Notes under the pieces: model-generated
Seen by the model: the letters and a program-made list of their open reading frames with translations, nothing else
Databases searched by the model: none
What the model was told of the DNA's origin: nothing
Translations under genes and position numbers: made by a program
Assembly: GCF_963576615.1 (NCBI RefSeq)
Contig: NC_088714.1
Span: 124,001 to 188,000, forward strand
Direction: 5' to 3'
Source of the DNA: Watersipora subatra
Taxonomy: Eukaryota; Bryozoa; Gymnolaemata; Cheilostomatida; Watersiporidae
DNA: 64,000 bases
In this document: positions 40,597-53,900 of the stretch, in pieces
Layout: every line of letters starts with the position of its first letter
Numbering within the stretch: position 1 is the first letter of the stretch

Positions 40597-41052
40597 TATG
40601 GGAAAAAAGCTTCGCTTGACTTCTTTTTGTACTCGGCTTTAGCGGCAGCGTTAGCATCATCTTCCAGAGTAATGGTGCCCATCCACATATCCATATAAAT
40701 TCTTAGCTATTAGTAGGTGTTTTAACATCCCTGTGGCATAGTTATAAGTGTTTAGCTCATCTATAGTCCAGCCTTTATCATCAATGCTTTTATATATTTA
40801 ATATTTTATTTACATTTATTTTAATATATATTTATTTTATATTTAATAGCTTGACTGGGCCAGAACCTGTTGTTTATAACGTTCGAATATTCAGTTTATT
40901 GACACAAACTTTATTAGCTGAATTCATTTTGACAGTTGAGAACAAAAAGAAAGCTTTATACGAAAAAGCTATGGGTACCAATAAGCAACAAGCTTTCAGA
41001 AATCACAATGACAAAGCACTATTAAAACTATGAAACAGCTGTTATCGCAATA

Positions 41053-41865
41053 AAAGTGATATTTCAATCTTGTATGCAACGGAAGAGAGATAGTTAGTGT
41101 CATGGCAGACTACTAGTATAGAAACACAATATTCCACAGACACAAAGATTACTAGTATAGAAACACTTCATTCCATAAACTCAAAGATAAATCATATCTA
41201 TATCACAGACAGGTTAAATACATGTATGTGTTTGATGATTCTAGTACTTGTGTAGGCAATACGTCTACAACATGTCTAATGGAATGTTTGTTAGCTTAAC
41301 CAAGACTTGGTCACTTTTTCTTGTAACAACGCAGAGTCTAAGGAGGTAGGTATTTAGATAAAATGTTATTGGTAGCTACTATTTTCACTAACTATCATCT
41401 TGCATCAACAAATCACCACTATGTAAAAGGAGAAAGTGATTAATTTCAAACCATCAATATTATGATAGAGAGTAGAATTACAGATTCAAATTCTAGCACT
41501 AGTGATGGAGATCCAAAATGAGCAAACAAGGACATGTGAGCATGTAAAAACAGGGTCCTGAAGTTGTCAAGAATGTCCGACTCTAGTGATTCTTGTACTT
41601 GAGACTTGCGCCTCTTGCATCGTATGAAAGAAGAAGCTATATAACTCTAGAATATTGCCATGTATTCCACCTCCTTCTCATCTCTCATGTAACTGCAGCA
41701 ATTCTATGCGTAATGGTAACTTATGTTTCCATCCAACCTACGCTAATCTTGATGCTGCCATAGCGAGTGGTGTCACATGAGAGAGGCAGCAATACGGAAA
41801 ATTGAGCGCACGCGTAGCCAGCAATCCTTCACGGACCATTCACAGACTAAGTGGATTCAATTGAA
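41053..41865. other. Intergenic spacer and HDHD2 3' flank
   Basis: Between the copia element and the HDHD2 stop codon. No coding signal or consensus poly(A) signal for the minus-strand gene was found. Confidence 0.4.
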
Positions 41866-41978
41866 TCATGCAGAGGTAGCTTTAAGGGATACGAGATGAT
41901 CGATGGCATCAACGAGGCTTGGCAGAACCATGTATGGTGGTGGACTAACCTTCATCTCATCTCCATCTCTATACTTGC
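41866..41978 (-). CDS. HDHD2: HDHD2 coding exon 6 (C-terminus)
   Basis: Acceptor AATGTTGCAG, then KYRDGDEMKVSPPPYMVLPS and LVDAIDHLVSLKATSA with TGA. It matches the KYR..DE..(I/V)-x-PPPY ... AVDHIL end of HDHD2. Confidence 0.93.
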
Positions 41979-44900
41979 CTGCAACATTTAACAATTATTT
42001 CTTTCAAAGGAAAAGTAGAACTAATGGAACCTGTACAGTAGAAGGCAGAGTTTTGTGTGAAGGTCACTAAACGAGATGACCGAGTCAAGGTTGACAACAT
42101 GCGAAAGGAAGCTGCCCTTTCAAGGCTAATCTAGTTGCATTCTAATCATGCTCTTATTGTTTCCAACAAATTTATAAAAATGTTCTCAGCATGAGCGTAT
42201 TTAGCCAATGTGAGATACGCGAAGCAAAAATAATCCAAAAAACACTACATCTGGGAGTCACTCACCAATCATTATTTTCTAAAAAGATTCTAAAACTAAA
42301 TTTGCTTAAATTGGTTTGCAAAAATAGAAAAATTTTCAATTCAATTATTAGGGTTTATAACTACAGATAATAGTAAATTGATGGTATTTCTGTGGCTTGC
42401 CCGAAATTACTTTTTTCTGTCCTCTTTAGGTGGCTAAAGCTATAAAATTGTTGTAACAACATACCTATAATACTTGCTCGTTAACATTATCAATCTAGCT
42501 AGTGCTCTAAGCACAGAATGCCGCAACTTCCAACAAGCTAACAAATAAAAGTACCGTAAAACATTGACGCCACGGTGCTCTATTTCTGAACCCTTCTCCT
42601 ATTATAGTGGCGGTCAAATGAAGGTGGCATTCAAATAGAGGCTGGCATTGTATTTTCAAATAGCTTGCCAGAATTTTGGGGAGATAAATTTAATCCTTCT
42701 GAGGGCAAAGCGATGTCCCCTATATTTTGCATTCTTCTTCGAGCAGAGTGATATCAAACCTTTTAGGTACAAAAAATATGCTAATTTACCTCCAACTTGT
42801 CATAACTCTAAATGTATGTATTGGAAGCATAGAATTATCTCTACCAGTTGATATCTAATGCTTGCCATTAACCTGCGATGATATTATCGCCTGTGCCCAT
42901 CTTCGCAATTTGTTGGAGCTTCCAATTTTATTTCGTACTAAATTTGAAGACAAATTTTTATTTTGTAACTACCATAAAAACTCTAACTGAATGCCACCTA
43001 TATTTGACTGCCATCATAGAAGAATGGTTAAAAATAGAGCACCATTTGGATATCAGCGAAGAGCGTATCGGCATCTTCATTATTCTCATGTATTTAGCAC
43101 ACCGACTGCCAAATTTGAATTTTGAGAGAAATTTTTGTTGATGTCATATAGCGAAAAATATGTCGTATGCCAAGGGCAAAAAAACATCGTGTTACACATC
43201 ATAAGGCGAAAAAACCATGTAACAGGGTAATCGTAATCCGGGGGTGTATTGTAGATGTTTCTGGTAGCAGTTTCTGAGATCTCCCAGAAGTTTTCAAATA
43301 GAAAAACACGCTGTAAGGCATCGATCATGATAATGATACCTGCACCGACCATAGTAGTCACATCTGTGTCGATAATGACCATGTCTGACCATACGAAAGA
43401 TTTTAACAATTGCTAACTCTAGATTGATAATCGCTCCACTATACGTAGAATAAGATGACAGTTGTACTATATGCAGTGCGAAACAAAAATACCGGCATGA
43501 CATGCAGAAGAGAGAACAGTAAGGTCCCGTATAGCAGTGGTTCCCAACCTTTTTCTAACTACGTACCGGTCAAGGCTTGATAAATTTTATTGCGGACTGG
43601 GTGGCTGAAGTAAATAATAGTAATCTTCTGTGGATTCATATGGAACTTTATTAACAGATTGCTCCAACAATAAAACATATTATAAGGTTAATAATTTTAC
43701 AGGTTTATAATTATACTAGCAGTTCTACTCGGCGTTGCTCTGGTAATAAAAAAATCTTTGGACAGAAAATTGATTTGTATTTAACATATAACAACACTTG
43801 TCATTCCAACTTTCAAACTACATATCATGAGAAAAGTGTTTTGTGTAGTTGAAATAATTTAAGAGAAAATAAAAACAACTGTAAAGGTTTTCAAACTTTG
43901 TCAAACAATTTTTAAACTTAATATCATGAAGAAAATGTTTCGTGCAAGTCAAATATATTTAAAAAAATAAAACGACTATCAAAAGGTAAATGTGAAATAA
44001 TTAGCAAATAATAGCTAAATTAAGTCGGTTTTGCTACGATTACAATAACATATGATTCGGTAATAATACAATTAATATGAATTGAGAAAACAAAATAAAA
44101 ATCCTGAATATGTAGAATTAATAATAACAATTCTTGCATAGAAGTGTATGTATAAAAAGGTTACTGCTCCACCAGAAGCTACCCATCAAAACTGAAAATG
44201 ACAATACTAGTACCTCTCGATACCGGCACAAATGTCAAAATGAGATATTGTCTTATCTTTGTCTGACTGAACGGAGAGATCATGTTGAGGATTTTCCATG
44301 GGAGACAATATAATTGTCCGTGTGAGAAAAATTGGCCTTGACCACAGATATGGTAATTGAACCTTACGAAAAACATTTCTTAACAGGAGCATCGCAACGC
44401 GTGGCCGCATTGGTAAAATAATCAGCGTGAGCTATAGCCGAAATGACACACAGATCCACACACATACTTTGAGAAATATATATATAGATATAGGCTTACA
44501 TTATAATGGTTTTACATTATTCGAACAGCAAAATACAAGTCAACTGCCTAATACATTCTAAGATCTTTTAAAACCCACGCCTTTGGCTTTTTCAAAATTA
44601 AAAAAAATATAGATTTAATTTTTTTAATTTAAAGACTGAACAGTAACTGTAGTATTAATACATTTAGTTTGTTTCTACAAGTCTTTTTACTTTTTCTTAT
44701 CAATTTCACTTCTCTTATGGTTCATGATCACGGTAATTTTAAAAAAAGTTAAAGGGAGCTCTTACCTTCAATGTCAATTTACATCGGTTCTTTTCATGTG
44801 TTAGACAGCATTGTCTACTCTGCTAAGGAAAAATATAGCAAAATATTTGTGTAGGTAAAAGTAAAACAAAAAGATGGCTTTGCTATTCGTATTAGGAGCG

Positions 44901-47900
44901 GGTGTCTGACTGACCGCCCGTCGCCAGAGTTGGAGGTTAGTATAAAAGATAGCTTTCGACAAAACTAAAACTCGTGACATCAAGTTTGGTATATCGACAC
45001 TCGGACGCCTACGCTAATAGATCGCCTTCAAGTATTTATGAATAATTGCTCGGCAACTTATTTTATGTGCTTTGTTGACACGTCTGTACGATCTCTAACG
45101 GTGAACTAGATTGCTAAGGTATTAGTACACATAGAGAGATCCCTACATGTACGTCGTTTTTGTTCTAGACTTGGATAATAAATAAAACAAACAACTAATT
45201 AATTCTTGTGCGGCCGGTACCGATTGATCCCAGACAGCATCAGTAGATTGTACCGGTCGGCAGCCCGGTGGTTTGAGACCACTGCCGTATAGTACAGTAA
45301 GGTCCTGTATAGTACAGTAAGATCCCGTACAGTACAGTGAGGCCTTGTATAGAACAGTAAGGCCCTGTAGAGTACAGCAAGGTCCTGTATAGTACAGTAC
45401 AATCCCATACAGTACAGTGAGGCCCTGTAAAGTACAGTAAGGTTCTGTATAGTACAGTAAGGCCCTGTATAGTACATTAAGGCCCTGTATAGTACAGTAA
45501 GGCCCTGTATAGTACAGTAAGGCCCTATACAGTATGTCAGCAAACAGTTGTACCTGTCTGAACAAGGATTCCTCTCATTCCAATGCATTGAGCTCCTCCA
45601 ACGTCATCTCGTACATCCTGCAGGTGAAATTCGCAAAAGATTTCATATTGCATCAACTCGAAACGAAACATGCTTGCATGTATACATGCTGCATACAAGT
45701 GAGTCGGTGAAAATGGTGCAATGAGCCTAACCTGCTAGCCCATTATACACAAGGAAAAGCAACTACTAAAGTAAAAAAATATTTGCTGCTAGAGACTAAA
45801 TGACCTTGCATATATCTAACAACTAATCATGAAACGGAATAATTTCAGTCCAATAACATGATAAATTACCTTGCCAGTTAGACATTTTAAAGTCTGGAAG
45901 AGCTTCAATGTTGTGAAAGTCTCAAACTTCACTAGAAAAGAACTATGATAACAGGAGAACATTTACGAGCTCTTAACTGAACTCTTGAACCACAAAAGGG
46001 CTGAAATATTGGTTCAGGTAGGCAGACGGGTAAGCTCAGAAAACTTAAAATTAGCTAAGGAAATAACTCATAATTTTATTCTCAACATTAGGAGCTTGTT
46101 CATATAACATACAAACTTACACTAGACGTAAGCAGAAAAGTTACCTACTCACACCACGCAGATCTGTCACTTACTTACTCACACCACAGAGGTGTCACTT
46201 ACTTATATCACAGAGGTGTCACTTACCCACACCACACAGAGGTGTCACTTATTCACTCACACCACACAGATGTGTCAACTACTGAGTGAAATCAGGCATA
46301 GATAGCACTCAGTCTTAACGTACTATTACAATATTTCTAAAATGGACTTTAGCAGAGGATAAGAATATAAAATGCCAAAACAGGAAGTAAACATACGTCT
46401 CCAATCATGACGCAGTCTTCCAGGGCTACATCTTCAAGGCTTTCTATGGACTTTTCAAAGAAGGTTTTGGAGGGTTTGCCAATGATCTTTGCAGATTTAT
46501 CAGTAGAATATTCTAATGCTGACACAAAAGCACCTGGGAACAAATCGGATAATATATGATTCGATAGGAAAGCAATTGCAATGAGTTAAACTGTATTAGC
46601 CTTACAATAATGTCCTGATCGTCATCATAAATAGGAAGCTCAAGTTTGCTTGCATGCAGAGCGCCCTTAAACCTTGGGACGTACACAACAGTGAGGGAAA
46701 GAGCAATTTCTAATCTGACGTTTACAACTGCCGCAGTTCTCATGTCAATTCTTAAATGGGGTAGGCAATATGCATTCATTTATTCATACGCGTATCCATA
46801 TATTTGGAGTTATCCCCGCATCCCCGATTACTGCGTCGACCACATTTTAATGATATGCAATTGACACAGTAATTACTCTATTGATGGTAGAGTAATAATC
46901 CGCAAACGAATTCAATAAACCGCTTTCAGCTTTTGGTTATCCTAGTCTACTAACAAAGTATTTATACAGATATACGGTATTTATACATGCCACACGTGTA
47001 GCACAATTGCATACCCTCTACACTTCGAGAGCGCAAAAGCACCCTATACAAAAATTATGTTTGTACAATTACTGGCAATGAAACAGGTATTGTGTTTAGA
47101 TGCTAGGGATTAATCTTAAAATTTAATATTTGTGTGTGCGTTTTATTTAACCAATTAGTAGAAATATAACATGAAGTAAAAACTAAGATATAGTTACAAT
47201 ATTGATTAAATGAAAAAAATAATGGCATATAGTGGACCGGTCTTGATTAATCTAGGTTTAACAACTGGCTCCTAACATTTCTTTTAAAGCTATTAAAGGC
47301 TGAAATTTTTCGCAAGTCTATTGGATGACTATTGCATTGTGATGTAACTCTGTATTTAATTGCTTTTTGACCGAAAGCGGTGTAATATATATGGATAATG
47401 GGTAGATTGGTTTACAAAAATCTAGTATTTTACTGTAAAACTTTTTTACTTTATAAACCTTTAAATAAAATCTTGAATTAAGAGAATTTCATACTGATAA
47501 AGTTTATTAACAAGTAACACATAAAATTGAACATAAAAGAAGTGAGAAGTCAGCGGTGGTTTATCAAAGATGACGCCCATTAGACGCGTTTGTGATGTTA
47601 ATTTTTTGTAAATAACAAAATGGAGCATTTCCCCATGACTCCAGACAGTAACTAATTTTAGAGTTGATAAATGTGTTCTATATTAGTTTTATAACACTTC
47701 TGGGTAAAAATTTGAAACATTTACTTATCAGACTCAACATGGATCTGATTTGTTTATTTAGCTTATCGATGGAGTGCATCCCATACCTGGTATCTGTCCA
47801 GATGAATTCCTAAGGATTTGATCAAAGATGTCTCTTGAAGCTCCCAATAAGTAATTTAATTGCTTTTCTAAATTAATTTTGATAATTTCTCATTACAATG

Positions 47901-50900
47901 TACACAGTTTTGTCCATGTTTTCAGATAATTTATTTGTATTACACCGTTGTTCAATTGTTTTTAGTTAGTTATCAACTATATCTATGTCATCATTTAAAT
48001 TGTTAGACTCCAAAAATAAATTTGTATCGTCAGCATACAGAATAGGTTTTAAATGATTAGTAGATGACACAAGATCATTAATATATATCAATAATAAATT
48101 CTCAAAGTATGTCTGTCTGTCATTCCGACTATAGCTATTAAAATCTTGATATTGAAACTCTGCATTATGATGGGATTTGAACTCACGATCAATGCATCGA
48201 CAAGTTTCTTATCCGGATGCTCTACTACTGAGCTACAATGGCATAGCGTGGAACAGTGGCAGAGATGGTAGAGTGGTAGCCCGGCGTTACCCGGCCGACG
48301 CCCGGTAGCACAGCTAGTCAATAATAAATTTGAACCCAGGATAGAAGCCTGAGGAAGGCCACAATCTATACTTGAAATGCTAGAATTATAGTTTTCTATA
48401 GATGTTACTTATTTTCTATATTCCAAGTAGTTTTTAATCCAGTGAATGGAAGACGATGAAAAGTGCAATGGCTTCAATTTGTGAATGACTATATTGTGCT
48501 CAATAGTGTCAAATGCCTTACTAGAATAACGAAATATCCTTAGTATGGCTTTGCTGAGGTTCATTGCAGATCAAACATTATTTGTAAGCTCCATACTGAT
48601 AGGTCAACTGACCAATGCTGCAATTTTTTTTTTAAACTAAATATTTACATATTAGCAACTTTCTGAAAATTTTTACTAAAAACTGGCATTATAGATAATG
48701 GTCTTTAATTTGATAAAAGCTTTGGTGAACCCTTTTTAAAAATAAGTTTTACTCTTGCTATCTTAAAGCACATAAATTACATAATTTTTTTATTGTATAT
48801 TTCATTACATCAGAGTCTTGGCTTTCGAATGAGCTATTGTTTGCCATGGTGAGACAGACATTGGTTGGTGTTTACAGGATTTCCCCAGAGCTCTACCGCG
48901 AAAATTTTTACTGGCATAGTCTCGAATATTGTGACGTCACAATTCTCATATTCGTTGTTGTGTGCTCTTACCGCTTATTTATCAACTACGAAAGTGACGA
49001 TAATGACGCTGGTGGCAGGCGAAGGTAGGACAACTCCAGAGAACGAATGAAAATGACAAAGGAATCAGTGTCATTAGCTCTCCATGTACAGATTATTTCT
49101 ATGATAAGTACCTCAGACTCCAAGAACCATACTATATTTTCCCGATGATATTATGCACTAGCTCTTTATTTTTAATGCGATGTTAAGGGTGCCGACTGAG
49201 ACTAATTAATTTCAAGCATTGCGTGATCTCGCGAAAGTGCGATTGACATTTAGTCCTAGGGCCACGCAACCCGCAGGTCATAATTTAATCAATGTGATTT
49301 CATTACCTTTATCAACGACAATACATTTATTGAAGCATAATTAATTATCCCAGAACATGTGTTTGTATTGGTCAGGCATTAGCACGGGCATTGTTGATTA
49401 TCTAGAATCTTAGTTTATTATTAGCGCTCTCCGGGTTTAACAGCACCGATTGTCACAGAAAAACGCAGCCTCAATGGCAGCGAAAGGGATCGACGACCAA
49501 AGGCTAAATGAGAATTATGACGCCACATTTTGAGTACTTGAACCAAGTGTTTTTTGCAGGACGTACTTTTGACACCCGTTTTTCATTGTTCTATTATTCT
49601 TTGTGTATTGAACATAGGCTCATTCGAAAGCCAAGACTCTGATGTATCGAAATATATAATAAAAAAATTATGTAATTTATGTGCTTTAAGGCTATCAGGA
49701 AATATACCTAATTGTGAGCTAGTATTTACAATATGAGCTAGAGGATAAACGAAAGCAGGTGCTGCAATTTTCACTGGCTTTACTGGAATTAAATCTAATA
49801 CGGGAGCTTTATTTGCATTCAGCTTTCTCAACAAACCTTCAAAAATAATTTTCATTGAAATTGCTAAACTGAAATTGTAAGCCTGTTTTCTACAAAAATG
49901 TTATACATTGAGGTCTGTACTTTGCTTGGAACTTTTACGAAAGGCTGTCTTGTAGCAGTTTGAAAAGTAAAACTTAAACATGTTAGTTAATTTTTAAGCT
50001 TCATGGCCTTATGATTATATAGACCAACATAATGTAGGCATTGAAAGTAGAGGCAAAAGTGTGATAAGAGTTTAGTAAGCTAGCCAAACAACCTGGGCCA
50101 AGGGAAAGGCCAGTTTCTCGCTGGAAGTAACGGCTCTTGTTCAACCCGATCAGCTGAGCCCCAGATTGCAAGCAGTTGAAGGCCTCCGTCAATTTGTCAT
50201 AGTGAAACATGGATGGAGCAAGACCAATAACTACAGCATTTGGGTTGCTCGTGTCAATATCTGCAACGAAAAGTGAGCACTTGTGTCTGTCTTTAGCTGG
50301 TTGACAGCGCTTGTGTCTGTATTAGGCAGGTTGAGAAAGCTACTATCTGAGAAGAACCTTAGACTACCATAAAACCTCTATTTGAGCGCAACCTTTATTT
50401 GAATGCCACTGTTCATAGAATGCTACTACCGTAAGTACTTATGCTCAAGCCACGCGGCTTGTCGTTGGGCGCGGCTTCTGGTTCAAGGTCATAGGCAGCG
50501 GCTAAAGCCAAGTTTTTAAAAATTACAAGAGGCTCGGAGCGGTTTCTCGATAAATGTGGTCTCTGCTCAGTTCCGCGCTACAACCATAAAATCGCAGTCA
50601 TGATACACTTTTATGTACGGGTTTTGGCAACCTACTCGTTTATTTTCAAGGTCATGTTTATGGAATACTTTAGACTAAAGAAAAATTTATCGCTCATGTT
50701 TAACTCTCCACAGACATAGGTTATTAACACCGTTTCATTCTTGACAGGCATCTTTCCATAAACGTGAAGCCCTCTAACAACGCCATAAAAATCTAGCTGA
50801 GACATGGCAAGTAAGTTCTTGATGCAAGGGTTTAGAAACGTAATTCGAGCTTGGAAGTAAAAGAAAATTCTTTTCACATGTACTGGTGGTGCCTGTTTTC

Positions 50901-53900
50901 TTATTCAAGAGGACGGGAGTACAACGAAACCCGTCTCAACACTCTCGCTCCCGAAGGGGGGTCAAGGACGTCAAAACCTCAGTCATTAGCCGCGGTCTGT
51001 GGGCATATGCGGCTTGTTGGAGGATTATTTTTTCTTTCGTGAGTCATCTGTTTTTGAGCACAAGCCGCACGGCTTGTGCTCAAAAACAGGACTTACAGTA
51101 TACAAAAAAGGCTGAAGAATACAGCGCCACCTCTATTAAACCCACTCTCTATCACTCATTATACTTGATCTTAACAAACTCATAGGTAATAGAAAGTTTT
51201 CAGTAGAAAATGTCCACAAAATGGTACAAGACAAGCAAATTTCTCTATTAGATCTGTCTGCACCTAATCCTACATTTCGAAAGCTATAAACTGAAAACCA
51301 CATTGCTTCACTTTTAAAGGTTGACTTGCAACAAAATTCACATTACCGTTATTTGATATGAAAAGATTCACCATGTCTTTCTCTGTTGTGTTGTAGGTGC
51401 AAATATGTGGAAAGGTGACTACAAGCTCTTAAAAGCTCAAAAATGAACAGAAAATCGCAGCCACACGAGACCGCAGTAGTTTGGATTCCCTTTCTAAATG
51501 GCTCAAATGTGATGTAGTTGTGAGAGATGGTTTCTGTTTACACTTTCTTGCAACCTTATTCGTCGAAATATTTTCACAAATATACTTCACGCATTCAATA
51601 AAACTATGTCTATTGCTCTTACGCGTCTGTTTTATCGTCATCGTAATGCTGTCACTTTTAGCAGTGATATCTTATAACTTACCATAAAAATTTGTTTATT
51701 TTTTTAGCCTTAGCTTGAAGGAGTACATATCATTGTCTGATAATCATGACGAGCCTGTTGGTCAATTGTGATAACCGAAAAGTGCTGCAGAAATTATTTG
51801 CGAAGTATTGAGTCACGTGATCAGATAACGACTTGCCGATTAGACCAAACCGAAACAAAACAGTAAAGTAGCGAGCATCTATATTTGATACGGGGTTTTC
51901 GGTAAAACCCGAAGTGTTTGTCATAAACTAGTACTACGATAAGTTTTATATTGAGCTTTGTATTGGCTTTTCAATTCACGTGAGAACATACGTGACAAGA
52001 CGATAACCAAATTTCGTGTCTATGTCCTCGAAATAAAGAGGTTCCCATCTACGGCGACTTTTCGTTTTTGAGCTTTGGAGAGCTTGTAATCACATTTCCA
52101 CATATTTGGCACTTACAACACAACAGAGTAAGACATGGTGAATCTTTTGATACCAAATAACTGTAATGTGAATTTTGTTGCAAGTCAACCTTTAAGATTT
52201 GTCAAATAAACTGAAAAACTAAAAAACCATATCTTGTGATTCACACCTCCCTTATCAATTATAAAATTGGAGAAATTCTGAACAGTTTGGTTTGTTGCAT
52301 GTGTGGATCTCTCTATTTTAACTAAACAATTCAAAATAATATGATAATGAGCCGGAGAAACTCAACAACAGCAGTCGCAATATTCACTTGACAGGAAATG
52401 AGACACCCAGTTGTGAAATTCGCTTGTTAATGTTTTTACTCCACCAAATTTTCCGAGCCTATGGAAACCAGCTGTACGTGTTGCATACACAGCGCTGCTA
52501 CTTTCAGCACTGATACAGGGCGTTCGAAGCTAGTGTAATATTCACTACTGATGTCTACGATATTCGTAACTAAACCAATGAGTCACCAACATTTTCTGCT
52601 CACGTATGTTATAACACTGCTCAGGCTTGTAAATTTGTTCCAAAATGGTGCCAGGGACATCTAGCATGACACCTTTGCCGCGAGAGTATTACACGATGAA
52701 ACAACAAAAAGGGATTCTTCTCTGCACAAAGTGGAAACTAAGAAAACATTGAGAGCTGTTGCTGAAGAATTGTTGGAAAAAGTGACATAGGAGATGGATT
52801 TTTATTAGAGGTTGACTTGCAACAAAATTTACATTACAGTTATTTGGTATCAAAAGATTCACCATGTCTTACTCTGCTGTGTTGTAGGTGCAAAATATGT
52901 GGAAATGTGATTACAAACTCAAAAACGAACAATTGCCGCCATCACGAAACTGCCGTAGATTAGAATCTCTTTCCAAAACGGCTCAAATGGGACGTAATTG
53001 AACAAGATGGCTTTTGTTTACACTTTCATGCAACCTCATTCTTCAAAATATTTTCACAAATATATTTCTTGCATTCAATAAAACCATGTCTATTGTTCTT
53101 ACTCGTCTGTTTCATCATCATCATTGTAATGCTGTCATTTTGAGCACTGATATCTCAAAACCTACCGTAAAAATTCGTTTAAGTTTTTAACCTTAGCTCA
53201 AGGGAGTGCATATCATCCTCTGATAAACATGACAAGCCTGTTGGTCACCTGTGATAATCGAAAAATGCTACAGAAATTATTCACGCTGTTTGGCAGGAAG
53301 TATGGGTCATATGATCAGATTGCGACTAAACGATTAGACCAAGCCGAAACAAAACTGTAAACTATCGAACATCTATATTTGGTAAGGACTCTTCGGTAAA
53401 ACCCGAAGAGTGTTTGTCATAAACTAGTGCTACGAGAAGTTTTATATTGAGCCTTTTATTGGCCTTTCAATTCACGTGAGAACATCCCGTGTCAAAACAA
53501 TAACCAAATGGATTAACTACGTCAGAGAAATAAACTGATTCCGATCTACGGCAGTTTTGTGAAGGTGACGATTAACTATTCGTTTTTGAGCTTTTAAGAG
53601 AGCTTGTAATCACATTTCCACATATTTTGCACCTACAACACAGCACAGTAAGACATGGTGAATCTTTTGATACCAAATAACTAAATGTGAATTTTGTTGC
53701 AAGTCAACCTTTAAGGAATAAAAATCTATTATTGGTTTATTGAAAAGTGAAATGAGAGGTTTATAATTCCCTTGTCAGTGGGTGTCAAAAGGTGTCCACT
53801 TATCACACTGAAAATTTTACCTGCCTCATTAAGGTGTCTGATATATTCAAACTAAAAATGATTCCTCATTCATCGGATGTGTGAGAAATGTGTAAACTCA

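Larger units (their letters stand above)
36523..41052 (-). mobile_element. Ty1/copia LTR retrotransposon
   Basis: About 4.5 kb on the minus strand, with LTRs of 184-185 bp (36,523-36,706 and 40,868-41,052). After the 5' LTR, which ends in AACAACA on the minus strand, comes GGTTCTGGCCCAG, resembling the copia-type primer site that pairs with the anticodon half of initiator-Met tRNA. A GAGTGGGAG purine run precedes the 3' LTR. Order is gag, integrase, RT, RNase H: the copia order. Frames carry several stops, but domain motifs are well kept. It sits between MCFD2 and HDHD2. Confidence 0.9.
47150..49985 (-). mobile_element. Degenerate non-LTR retrotransposon (LINE) with two insertions
   Basis: Minus-strand RT fragments, in order: LRKLNANKAPVLDLIPVKPV with YPLAHIVNTSSQLGIFPDSL (49,855-49,690); SKAFDTIEHNIVIHKLK (about 48,528-48,478); a PQ-x-SILGS-like stretch near 48,340; YADDTNLFLES (48,038-48,006, catalytic); and LGIHLD and LESWGNAPF-like tails to about 47,200. 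The pattern suits a Jockey/CR1-type LINE. It is interrupted by foldback C2 (48,767-49,685) and a SINE (48,103-48,316). HDHD2 intron 3. Outer edges are approximate. Confidence 0.82.

Noticed and set aside
45143-45588. Two minus-strand frames of 129 and 140 codons
   Set aside because: They run through the 20-bp minisatellite and cross the HDHD2 exon 5 donor in the wrong frame.
48175-48260. tRNA gene on the minus strand
   Set aside because: A and B boxes are present, but the cloverleaf is poor and the unit has a SINE tail and a 13-bp target duplication.
50632-50877. 81-codon minus-strand frame MSQLDFYGVVRGLHVYGK
   Set aside because: It sits inside a nested foldback repeat in HDHD2 intron 2. 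It has no splice support and no known domain.
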